This document shows, one piece after another, positions 25,243-32,629 of a DNA stretch of 64,000 nt; the stretch's first letter is position 1; each line of letters begins with the position of its first letter. The translations under genes were made by a program, and so were the position numbers. Under the pieces are notes generated by a model. It was not told the origin of the DNA, did not search any database, and was given only the letters and a program-made list of their open reading frames with translations. This DNA comes from SIRX01 sp965213905 (GTDB lineage: Bacteria > Actinomycetota > Rubrobacteria > Rubrobacterales > Rubrobacteraceae): positions 2,976,001 through 3,040,000 of the forward strand of contig OZ243922.1 of the NCBI GenBank assembly GCA_965213905.1, read 5' to 3'.

Positions 25243-26366
25243 CCTCGACGGACTTCACGGACGTCAACGCTTTCTGTCTAGCGGCCACCGTCAAAGGCTA
25301 CCTGCCCCCCGACGAGAACGAGGAGTACTTCAAGCACACTCTGTTCCGTTGGCGGGCGTGGCACACCCTGGATGACGGAGAACTACACAACGACGCCATG
25401 GAGATGTTGGACTTGTCGGGTCACAAACCGGACGACACGATGATACTTGGCCTTGCGGAACGGTGGGGTCGGGAATTAAATGGTGCGCGCACCATTTCTT
25501 TCGGTGGGAGAGGTAGGCGCAGGAAAGAAGAGGTGGAGTGGGTACGCTTTCAGCTTTACCGGCTTACCGCTTTCGAGAATCCCGCGACCGTGAGGGGAAT
25601 CTACTATCGCGCCGTCTCCGAGGGGTGGATACCGAAGACTGACAAAGCCTACCGCCTTATCCAAGGACAGCTACTCGCTATGCGCCGCGCTGGTTTGTTG
25701 CCATGGCATTGGATAACCGACTCGTCGCGGATTGTGCGGCGGCGCAACAGGTTCAAAAACATGGAAGAGTATGCGAAGTGGGTTCAGGGTAACTACCGCG
25801 CCGACTACTGGGCACACTCCCGTGTGAACATCGAGTTGTGGTGCGAAAAGGATGCTTTGGCGGGAGTTCTGATACCGGTTGTAGTTGACGAGTTCGGCCT
25901 GGAACTGCACATCTCCAAAGGGCAGTCCTCGGCTTCATACGTCTACGAAGCCGCCAGGGCTGTTGCCGACGATGGGAGACCTACGGTTGTCTACATCCTT
26001 TCGGACTTCGACCCTGGTGGTTTCCGCATTGCCGGGAAGGTGGAGAGCGAAATGCGAGAACACCTGGGCGACGACTACGACCTCACCGTAGAGCGCATAG
26101 CCGTAACGCCGGGGCAAATACGAGACTGAGAACTTCCGACGCGAGAGGTAAAGAAGTCGGATAAGCAAGCGACCGTGTTCGTCAGTCGGTACGGCGATAT
26201 TTCCTGCGAACTGGAGGCCATCGCACCTAACCAGCTACGGAATTTGGTTCGTGAACACCTGGAGAACCACATGGACTACGGCCAGCTACGGGCGCTCAAA
26301 CTTGCCGAACAGCAAGAACGCGAGGGACTGGCGCAACTGGACGACTTGTTGAAGGGAAAGTCGTGA
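25239..26366 (+). pseudogene. Toprim (Spo11/TopoVI-A-like) protein interrupted by TGA
   Basis: The frame 25239-26366 encodes 375 residues apart from one TGA at 26127-26129. Before it come a helical winged region (VRGIYYRAVSEGWI and YRLIQGQLLAMRRAGLLPW), a conserved glutamate (VNIELWCEKDALAG) and the Toprim DxD in VVYILSDFDPGGFRIAG. After it the frame reads ELPTREVKKSDKQA, then ISCELEAIAPNQLRNLVREH, as in the C-terminus of this Toprim family, where an aromatic residue precedes the LPTR motif. The stop most likely replaced a Trp codon. The truncated product of 296 residues keeps the Toprim core. A perfect palindrome lies inside at 25478-25497. Confidence 0.78.
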
Positions 26367-26382
26367 GGCTTGTTCTGGGCTT

Positions 26383-26586
26383 CTACCCCTCGCCGACCGT
26401 CAACGTCTCCACCGGGACGTCGAGGGCGTCCGCGAGTTTCCGGACGGTCTTCGGCCTCGGTTCGTGCTTTCCATTCTCCAGCTTGACCACCGCATCCGTC
26501 GAAAGTTCGGCCGCCTCCGCGAGTTCGGCCTGCGTAAGCGCCCGGCGGCGTCTTATGGCACGAACTCGGTCTCCTATATGTTCCAT
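26383..26586 (-). CDS. XRE-family regulator
   Basis: A 67-residue Cro/C1-type HTH protein: IGDRVRAIRRRRALTQAELA, ELSTDAVVKLENGKHEPRPK and TVRKLADALDV. The start is ATG 26586 or the GTG two codons earlier (26592), which lies 5 bases behind GGGAGG. A much longer frame upstream has no homologous look. It is divergent from the operon of small proteins at 26766, across an AT-rich 180-base space, and is the likely local repressor. Confidence 0.88.
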   Translation of the reverse strand: MEHIGDRVRAIRRRRALTQAELAEAAELSTDAVVKLENGKHEPRPKTVRKLADALDVPVETLTVGEG

Positions 26587-26671
26587 CTTCACATCATCCT
26601 CCCAACTGCAATCATACCGCATCTCTCCTTTCGGTTTCTTTACAATTTCTATATTATTTCTAGGCATTTTA

Positions 26672-26699
26672 TTGTTTTCCCAGCAAACACCGGTATTAT
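26672..26699 (+). promoter_or_regulatory. Candidate promoter of the 26766 operon
   Basis: TTGTTT (26672-26677) and TATTAT (26694-26699) lie 16 bases apart in an AT-rich space between the XRE gene and the plus-strand operon. Confidence 0.5.
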
Positions 26700-26721
26700 T
26701 GTCGTGGGAGGGTGGATAAAC

Positions 26722-26749
26722 GGGAGTCCCGGCAGTCTCCGGGACTCCC
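26722..26749 (+). promoter_or_regulatory. Leader hairpin of the 26766 operon
   Basis: Arms GGGAGTCCCGG (26722-26732) and CCGGGACTCCC (26739-26749) are perfectly complementary around a 6-base loop in the leader, ending 7 bases before the AAGGAG ribosome site. It may control translation or transcript stability. Confidence 0.6.
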
Positions 26750-26765
26750 CCGAAGAAGGAGACGC

Positions 26766-27086
26766 ATGATGGAGAAGAACAGGAAGGCGGCGAGAATGAA
26801 CACCCCGCCGGAGGAACTCGTGGGGCCCGGCGGCGCAGCCGGGTGGAAAGGGGAGCGGGTGATGGCGGAAGGTCGGGAAGCACAGGAGAAGGTCCTTGCG
26901 GAAACGGAACTGTTGGCGGGCGCGAAGTTCAGCATCGTCCGCGACGAGCACGGCGACTACTTCACGGAGTACCGCGAGGGCGGTCGGGCCAGCCGGGACT
27001 ACCAGCGGAGCGTCCACGCGGCATTGGAGCGGTTCGCCGAGGCGGTACTCGACGAAGAGTCGGCGTCTTTGGAGACGGGCGTATAG
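26766..27086 (+). CDS. Hypothetical protein, first gene of accessory operon
   Basis: A 106-residue protein from ATG 26766 with GAAGGAGA upstream. The N-terminal half is polar and Lys/Arg-rich. The C-terminal half (FSIVRDEHGDYFTEYREGGR, ALERFAEAVLDEE) looks like a small alpha/beta domain. The family is unknown. It heads the run 26766-29762 under the XRE-divergent promoter. Confidence 0.65.
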   Translation: MMEKNRKAARMNTPPEELVGPGGAAGWKGERVMAEGREAQEKVLAETELLAGAKFSIVRDEHGDYFTEYREGGRASRDYQRSVHAALERFAEAVLDEESASLETGV

Positions 27087-27111
27087 GACCCCCTACGGAA
27101 GGGAGAGCGCG

Positions 27112-27465
27112 ATGAGGTTCGAGGTCGGCGAGAGGGTTCGGCATCTCCGGGACCACCGCGCCGGAGAGGTCGTCGAGGCCCGGCATCGAAGGGGTTCGGG
27201 GCCGGAGTATCTCGTGGAGTTCGCGGGCGGGGAGCGCCGCATAGACGAAGTAGACCTGGAGAGTGCGGACGTGGGGCTGCGTTCCTACGAACACGCAGAG
27301 AACGTCTACTTCCGGCACCAGACCCGCGAGCACTGGGGCGACCCGGAGTACGGGGACGACCCCTCGCACCCGGACGGCTGCTTCTTCTGCGGGTCTCACT
27401 CGCACCCTAGCGACTGCTGCCCGGACACGCGGGCGGTGGACGAGTACTGGGCGGAGACGGCATGA
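27112..27465 (+). CDS. Hypothetical protein with SH3-like start and Cys-rich end
   Basis: A 117-residue protein from ATG 27112 behind GGGAGAG. The first 50 residues (VGERVRHLRDHRAGEVVEAR, then YLVEFAGGERRI) resemble a small beta-barrel of the KOW/SH3 or CarD-like type. The C-terminus has CFFCGSHSHPSDCC, a cluster of Cys and His that could bind zinc. Its stop overlaps the next start. The function is unknown. Confidence 0.65.
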   Translation: MRFEVGERVRHLRDHRAGEVVEARHRRGSGPEYLVEFAGGERRIDEVDLESADVGLRSYEHAENVYFRHQTREHWGDPEYGDDPSHPDGCFFCGSHSHPSDCCPDTRAVDEYWAETA

Positions 27466-27986
27466 GCGTTTTCGACGAGGACATCCAGTGGAAGTTGGCG
27501 GTCTGCCCCGAGTGCGAGACGCGGCGTATGATGCCCAAGATTAACGCCACGTGCCTTGAGTGCGAGAGGGAGCAGCGCGACGTGGCGTTTTCTCCCGAGG
27601 ACATCCGGTTCATCATCTCCTATCGCGAGCCCGCGGGTTTCGTGAGGGGTGCGTGGAAACTCGCGAACGAAAACACCTCGGCGGCCATGGGCCTCGACGT
27701 GCGGACGGGAATGGTGACTGTACACCGGTGGGCGGCGGGCGAGGAACTATCCTCGATGGAGACGGAGGATGTGCTGATACTTGCAGTCTGTCCCGCGCAC
27801 CGGCGCGCCGAACTCCCTGGGCTTCTTGAAGCCGGTTCGGAGGGACTTCTATCGGAAGAGGATGCCGAGGAACTGGCCCGCGAGGTCGTGGTTCGGTCAA
27901 GCCTCGGCGATGGAGGCGAGAGGTTCTGGAAGGGCGTGGACGAACAGTTGGCGAAGTTGGAGAGTAATGTACCTGAAAATTGGTAA
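27462..27986 (+). CDS. Hypothetical zinc-ribbon protein
   Basis: A 174-residue protein from ATG 27462, overlapping the previous stop. Near the N-terminus CPECETRR and CLECEREQ form a two-knuckle zinc ribbon. The remainder is alpha/beta with a long acidic helix (LSEEDAEELAREVVV). No catalytic motif is recognised. It is coupled to neighbours of unknown function in the same operon. Confidence 0.68.
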   Translation: MSVFDEDIQWKLAVCPECETRRMMPKINATCLECEREQRDVAFSPEDIRFIISYREPAGFVRGAWKLANENTSAAMGLDVRTGMVTVHRWAAGEELSSMETEDVLILAVCPAHRRAELPGLLEAGSEGLLSEEDAEELAREVVVRSSLGDGGERFWKGVDEQLAKLESNVPENW

Positions 27987-28151
27987 TCGAATCATTAACG
28001 CGAACCAACTTATCCACGCCCGCATCCTGGAGAAGGGGGCGCGGTCGTACTGAACATGGCCGGGGGCGACGAGATAAGGCTTCGGGATGACGAAGCGGAG
28101 ATGTTTTTGGCGGCGCTGCCGACCTACGAACCCGTTGCCGAAAAGGAATAG
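27967..28151 (+). pseudogene. Small protein with one-base frameshift at a G run
   Basis: The frame from ATG 27967 reads MYLKIGNRIINANQLIHARI, LEKG, then meets a stop after RSY. One frame over, the sequence continues smoothly as GAVVLNMAGGDEIRLRDDEA, EMFLAALPTYEPV to TAG 28149-28151. The joined 61-residue product looks like a compact beta protein of a known small-protein type. The break falls in GGGGG, so the cause is loss of one G, a slippage signal, or a sequence error. Confidence 0.55.
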
Positions 28152-28160
28152 GAGGAAAGC

Positions 28161-28562
28161 ATGAACCTCGAACTCGACACCATATACCAGGCCCCGCGGG
28201 GCGGTTCGTGCCGCCTCCGCGTCTACCTGCCCGACGGCGCGGACGGCCAACCGGTCGTCATCGTCTCCGAACTGCCCGGCAACGAGGGCATGAGCGTCAC
28301 GGAAGGCGCGGACCGGATAGCCGCCGAGGTCATGTACGAGTACGACCTCTCCTCACCATTCACCTTCATCGAACACTATCCCGCCGAACCTTGTCTCGGC
28401 CTCGGGGAGACCTACGACCTCGTGACGTTCTCCGACTTCAGGGTTCGCGAGGAGGCCCCCGATTACCGGGGCGAGGGTTCCGTTCGGCGCATCGGAAGGC
28501 AGTCGTGGCAGCCTCTCGGACGCGCCGCCGTCGAGAACCTCGTGGGCTGGGAGGTAGCATGA
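28161..28562 (+). CDS. Hypothetical protein
   Basis: A 133-residue protein from ATG 28161 behind AGGAGG. The pattern is beta-rich: SCRLRVYLPDGADGQPVVIV, GADRIAAEVMYEYDLSSPFT, YDLVTFSDFRVREEAPDY. A helix at the end (AAVENLVGWEV) follows. No family is recognised. Its stop overlaps the following start by ATGATG, so it is translated together with the next gene. Confidence 0.65.
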   Translation: MNLELDTIYQAPRGGSCRLRVYLPDGADGQPVVIVSELPGNEGMSVTEGADRIAAEVMYEYDLSSPFTFIEHYPAEPCLGLGETYDLVTFSDFRVREEAPDYRGEGSVRRIGRQSWQPLGRAAVENLVGWEVA

Positions 28563-29134
28563 TGGAGTTCGAACAGCGCTACACCGAAGACCACGAGGAA
28601 TGGCTGAGGATAGTCGAGAAGGCCGAAGGCGGGGTGTACGTCCTCCAGGGTTTCATAGCGTACAACCCGTCCGCGCCGCCCTCCTCCGAACGGCGGTACG
28701 TCACCGACCAGAAGGTCGTGGAGAAAGCCGTCGCGAAGGTCCGCGATGAGTTCGGGTGGGGAGTGCTGACCGCCGTCACCGGCCCGCTGACGGTCGGCGT
28801 CGCCGTCTTCGAGGGGCGTCCGGGAGAGGCCATCCGCTATGCCGGGGACGATACCGGGGCCGTCGAGGGAGGCTGGTGGCTGCTGCTGCCCGTGGACTAC
28901 CACGGTTACTTTCACGACCGCCAGCGCTGCCAGTTCCTGGTGCGGGAGTGCGGTCGGGACGTGGCACTCTACGCCCGCGAGTACGCCGAGAAGCAGTCGG
29001 GAGAGGTGACGCTGGAGGAGTTCCGCTACACCGTCGAGTACGCCCTGGTGGACGGCGACATCTATGTCTACAACGACCATCCTGACTCCCCGGAGATAGC
29101 CCGGGCGCTGTTCGAAGAGGGGCAGCGTGACTAA
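28559..29134 (+). CDS. Hypothetical protein
   Basis: A 191-residue protein starting at ATG 28559, overlapping the previous stop. It is acidic and mixed alpha/beta, with aromatic-rich segments (GGWWLLLPVDYHGYFHDRQR and YTVEYALVDGDIYVYNDHPD). No catalytic motif or membrane segment is recognised. It overlaps the exonuclease-like gene by 8 bases, so a functional link with nucleic-acid processing is possible. Confidence 0.65.
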   Translation: MMEFEQRYTEDHEEWLRIVEKAEGGVYVLQGFIAYNPSAPPSSERRYVTDQKVVEKAVAKVRDEFGWGVLTAVTGPLTVGVAVFEGRPGEAIRYAGDDTGAVEGGWWLLLPVDYHGYFHDRQRCQFLVRECGRDVALYAREYAEKQSGEVTLEEFRYTVEYALVDGDIYVYNDHPDSPEIARALFEEGQRD

Positions 29135-29762
29135 GAAAACCGTCTTGGCATTCGACTTGGAGACGCTGAGGCTCGCGAACGAGGTTGCCGAGGAGTTCGC
29201 CGAAGTTCTTGATGGCGCTTCACCGTGGAGTCGCCCCGACCTATTCGGGTTCGGGGTTGGCATGGTAGTGGACATCTCCACGGGCGTAGCCTACCGGCAT
29301 CGCAGCCCCGAAGCGATGATAGAACACCTCCGGGAGGCGGATGTGTGCGTCTCTTACAACGGCGAGAATTTCGACCTGGGCGTGCTAGCGGCGCACGGAA
29401 ACGTCGAGGGAATCCGCGCCCGGCACGTAGACCTCAACACCTTCGTCCGCCAGGGCCTCGACGACCTCCCCGAGGCACAGGCCCCCGGCGTAGACCGGCT
29501 GAGGCAAGGCGGCCTCAATGGGCTGGCGAAGGCTAATGGTCTCACGGGTAAAACCGGAGACGGAGGGGCAGCACCGCAGCTACTTAGAGAAGGAAAGATA
29601 GAAGAGGTGCTTGACTACTGCGAAGCCGACACGCGCCTCGTCGCCGAACTCTACCGCCTCGCTAGAGACAGAGGCGAACTACGGGTCGAGGCGTTCTACA
29701 GCGACCACCATGGCGACCGCGTCTACCTTCCTGAGTTGGTGTACGTCCCACTTCCCATATAG
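29127..29762 (+). CDS. DEDD-type 3'-5' exonuclease-like protein
   Basis: A 211-residue RNase H-fold protein starting at 29127, overlapping the previous gene. Exo I is FDLETLRLA (DxE), Exo II is SYNGENFDLGVL with the Asp, and Exo III is LDYCEADTRLVAELYRLA (YxxxD). The linking helices fit the YprB/RNaseH_2-like branch of DnaQ-type nucleases. All four acidic ligands are present, so activity on DNA or RNA is likely. It is the last gene of the operon starting at 26766. Confidence 0.8.
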   Translation: MTKKTVLAFDLETLRLANEVAEEFAEVLDGASPWSRPDLFGFGVGMVVDISTGVAYRHRSPEAMIEHLREADVCVSYNGENFDLGVLAAHGNVEGIRARHVDLNTFVRQGLDDLPEAQAPGVDRLRQGGLNGLAKANGLTGKTGDGGAAPQLLREGKIEEVLDYCEADTRLVAELYRLARDRGELRVEAFYSDHHGDRVYLPELVYVPLPI

Positions 29763-29868
29763 CATCTTTGAAGACTCCTCTCGCAGTCCTTGACTTATTA
29801 ACTTTTATGAGAAATACCTGGAAATCACAAGAAAATCATCCTTGGCGCGCCGCTTAGAGCACAGTAGC

Positions 29869-30072
29869 ATGACCACCGAAAAGACGCGGGCGAAAAGGCC
29901 CGAGAAAAAGCGATGCAAAACCGGGAAAGGCGAAACCGAGGAGATGGCCGCCGACGGCATGGTTATACAGAAAGGCGCTAGGCACCACGAAACACCCCCC
30001 TCCTTCCACTCACCTCTACGCAGTAGAGGTGAGTGCAACCCGCAAAGTTTCAAAACAGGGAGACAAGCATGA
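29869..30072 (+). CDS. Possible short leader gene
   Basis: A 67-codon frame from ATG 29869, Lys/Arg-rich, whose first bases (ATGACCACCGA) are identical to those of the gene at 30069. No ribosome site is seen, and the inverted repeat at 30007-30035 lies inside it. It may be a decayed duplicate of the next gene's start. The 306-base space 29763-30068 holds only this and the repeat. Confidence 0.2.
   Translation: MTTEKTRAKRPEKKRCKTGKGETEEMAADGMVIQKGARHHETPPSFHSPLRSRGECNPQSFKTGRQA
30007..30035. promoter_or_regulatory. Perfect 13-bp inverted repeat, likely operator
   Basis: Arms CACTCACCTCTAC (30007-30019) and GTAGAGGTGAGTG (30023-30035) are perfectly complementary around GCA, 33 bases before the replication-relaxation gene. 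It may be a repressor operator or a relaxase/translocase recognition site. Confidence 0.6.
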
Positions 30073-31070
30073 CCACCGAGACTCCTAAAAAGACTAAGCC
30101 GAAGAAGAAGTACAAGAAGCGCAAGACGAAACTCTCCTATGGCCCCCGAGGCCTCGAAACCCTCCGCCTCTGCTTTCAGTGTGGAGGTGCGACGCCTCAG
30201 CAGCATTCCCGGTTCCTCGACACCAACATTCGCAACTCGTACCGGATTCTCTCCTCCCTCGCTGACCAGCGGCTGTTGGAAAGCGCCCCCGTTCAAACCA
30301 ACGGTCGGCCCCGCGATTTTCATTTTTTGAGTAAGGCTAACGCTGGTAGGGGAATCGCGCTTGGCGGCTACGAGGCTGGTTTGGAAGAGAGGCGGGCAAA
30401 AAAGCAGTACAAGTTGCCTCAGTTGCCGCAGCACGTCGAGCACCGGCACACGCTTAACGAGGTCTATCTCTTGCTGCTGGAGGCATCGCGAACTTCGGGA
30501 ATCGAGGTGCCACTCTGGAGTATGTGGGCTGAATCCTTCAGGGGGTTCCCTCTACATAGCGCTAAGAAAAGCGAGGCAATTTATCCTGATGGCGTTTTCG
30601 AGGTTCAGTTTGGCGGGGGCCTCACATGCCGCTACCTCATCGAGTATGAGTCGCGTTCCAGGCCGGACCATGTGCTGCAAAAACTCGACGCTTACGGCGC
30701 GCATTTCGCCCGGCTTCTAAAAGAGAACCCGGACAACATGTCAGATTGGTTGAGGCCACTGATATTTTTGTTCTCTCGGCACTCTACGGCGCTACACGTA
30801 GCCAAGACCGTCTCGGGCGCCACGATAGCAAAGGCGCCTGAGTTATCCAGGTACATGGCTTGGCGGGCTGCGGCCTCGAAGAGAGGCATCAACGCTGGGC
30901 AGCTAATCCTCTTCGCGTCTCTTGAGACCCTGGAGGCCCGTAGCGCTTTGGGCATCGAATATGTGGCCCTGGAGAAATACGAGGATGACCTCGAAGGCGT
31001 GGGGGCTGGAGGCAACGTAGTCGATTTGGAGATGGTCGCCGACGGGATTGATGAGGCGGTGGGCCAATGA
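30069..31070 (+). CDS. Replication-relaxation family protein
   Basis: A 333-residue protein from ATG 30069 with AGGGAGA upstream. A Lys-rich N-terminus is followed by a winged helix (LETLRLCFQCGGATPQQHSR, then YRILSSLADQRLLES). A conserved block follows (HTLNEVYLLLLEA, YPDGVFEV, YLIEYESRSRPDHVLQKLDAY), as in the replication-relaxation family (PF13814-like). Such proteins occur beside conjugation genes in actinobacterial plasmids and ICEs. The stop overlaps the FtsK-like gene by ATGA. It probably acts on element DNA during transfer or replication. Confidence 0.82.
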   Translation: MTTETPKKTKPKKKYKKRKTKLSYGPRGLETLRLCFQCGGATPQQHSRFLDTNIRNSYRILSSLADQRLLESAPVQTNGRPRDFHFLSKANAGRGIALGGYEAGLEERRAKKQYKLPQLPQHVEHRHTLNEVYLLLLEASRTSGIEVPLWSMWAESFRGFPLHSAKKSEAIYPDGVFEVQFGGGLTCRYLIEYESRSRPDHVLQKLDAYGAHFARLLKENPDNMSDWLRPLIFLFSRHSTALHVAKTVSGATIAKAPELSRYMAWRAAASKRGINAGQLILFASLETLEARSALGIEYVALEKYEDDLEGVGAGGNVVDLEMVADGIDEAVGQ

Positions 31071-32629
31071 CTTCCCTGGTAGTCGCACTTCTCCTTGTCG
31101 TACTGGTGGTGTTAGTAGTGCTTGCCTGGATGATGTCGAAGCTACCTCGGGGCATCCGCAAGGTTCTCATCGAGTCCGGATTTCCCATCCTCGCGAGGGC
31201 CATCAGGTTTGCGACCCGTGCGATAGCCCAGGCGGGCGTGCTGCTGGTTAGCACGCGAACGGGCCTCGTCGTGGCGGGCGGGCTTGCGGCAGTGCTGGTT
31301 GCGGACGCGCTGGAGGGTGGGGACTCCGTCGGCGTGCCGGCTGTCGGCAGTCTAGGGGCTTTTGTAGCGGCCCTGGTCGTCGGGGGCGTTGTTACAAGAC
31401 GCTGGGACAAGTGGTGCCACGCGGTCGAAGAGGTGCTTCGCGAGAATGTGCCCAGGTTCAGACAGACGGAGGACAGGCGTGCGAAGACCAAGTACGGAGG
31501 CGGTGGCCCGCTTCGCCTCTACCTCGGCGAGTACGCTTTCCGTTTCTCTGTTCCCGGCGGCATACAGCCCTCCGAACTCGTGGAGATTGAGGAACGGATG
31601 CGCACCCGCCTCCCGGCGCTGGAGGACACCAGCTTCGGGTTCGACTGGCGTCTGCAGCATAGTCTCTGCCGGGTGTCTGCGGTCGAGAACATCCCCACCA
31701 GTATCACGCTGGCGGCGGCCATGAGCACCGCGCAGGCCAGCGCCGCCGGCTACGCGCCGAACTGGACGTCGCCACTCAGCCCCGACCCGCTACTCATTCC
31801 TTTAGGCGTCGCCCTCGGCCCCGGCGGACTGGAGGTAATCCTCTGGGACCCACGCAACTTCTATGGAAGCATTTTGATAGCCGGCGCCCCCGGCGGCGGT
31901 AAGAGTTGTATGCTTAGATTACTTGCCGCCCATATGTTGATGTTCGGCTGTGACCGGCCCGGGCAGGATAGTTGGCGCATTCGCGCGGTCGACATGAAGC
32001 GGGTGGAACTTGGCTACATGCGTCGCTACGCCCCGGTGGTGGAGGACGTAGCGGTAGACCTTCCGCACGCGGCTGAGGTCTTCGCCGACGCTAGGGCCGA
32101 ACAGAAGAGGCGCTACGAGGTCATCGAGAAGGCGGGGGTACAGAACATACACGAGTACAACGAACTCCTCGACGGCCGGGGAAAGCCGCGCGTCCCGCAC
32201 CTCGCGGTAATGTGCGACGAGGTGGCGGAACTCATCCTGGAAGGGAAGGGAAAATCCGAGGAGACGAAGGCCGAGAACGCCTTGAAGGATGAAATACGGG
32301 GGGACATGGTTTCCATGAGCCAACTCGGAAGGGCCGCCGGGGTGCATCTGGTTCTTAGCACGCAGAGGCCGACGGTGAACATTATCGACGGCCTCATTAA
32401 ATCCAACGTCCAGGCGAGAGTCGCCATGGGCGGTTTGGACCGCACGGGTAGCGATGTCGCCATAGAGAGTCCTCTGGCGGCCGATTTGCCGGGTATAAGC
32501 GGCAGGGGCGTCTGGTATGAGTCGGGTCGGCTGAAGCAGATGCAAGCCTACTACGCCTCCGTCTCTGACCTCGATGCGATACACGCCGCGCACTCGGGTT
32601 CCGGTACCGGCGGAAAGGTGGCGGCGTGA
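31067..32629 (+). CDS. FtsK/TraSA-type DNA translocase
   Basis: A 520-residue membrane ATPase. Two to three N-terminal membrane segments (residues 3-22, 64-82, 91-107) precede an FtsK/SpoIIIE motor with Walker A GAPGGGKS (273-280), Walker B LAVMCDEVAEL (Asp384, Glu385), a MVSMSQLGRAAGVHLVLSTQ sensor block, and SDVAIES. It lacks the gamma KOPS-reading domain of chromosomal FtsK. This size and domain plan is that of the single-protein conjugation pump (TraSA/TraB) that moves double-stranded DNA between mycelia or cells. It overlaps both neighbours, so the operon is tight. Confidence 0.88.
   Translation: MTSLVVALLLVVLVVLVVLAWMMSKLPRGIRKVLIESGFPILARAIRFATRAIAQAGVLLVSTRTGLVVAGGLAAVLVADALEGGDSVGVPAVGSLGAFVAALVVGGVVTRRWDKWCHAVEEVLRENVPRFRQTEDRRAKTKYGGGGPLRLYLGEYAFRFSVPGGIQPSELVEIEERMRTRLPALEDTSFGFDWRLQHSLCRVSAVENIPTSITLAAAMSTAQASAAGYAPNWTSPLSPDPLLIPLGVALGPGGLEVILWDPRNFYGSILIAGAPGGGKSCMLRLLAAHMLMFGCDRPGQDSWRIRAVDMKRVELGYMRRYAPVVEDVAVDLPHAAEVFADARAEQKRRYEVIEKAGVQNIHEYNELLDGRGKPRVPHLAVMCDEVAELILEGKGKSEETKAENALKDEIRGDMVSMSQLGRAAGVHLVLSTQRPTVNIIDGLIKSNVQARVAMGGLDRTGSDVAIESPLAADLPGISGRGVWYESGRLKQMQAYYASVSDLDAIHAAHSGSGTGGKVAA

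Noticed and set aside
26127..26129. TGA as selenocysteine or reassigned Trp codon
   Set aside because: TGA is the normal stop of many genes here, and no Cys/Sec position is expected at this site; loss of a Trp codon is simpler.
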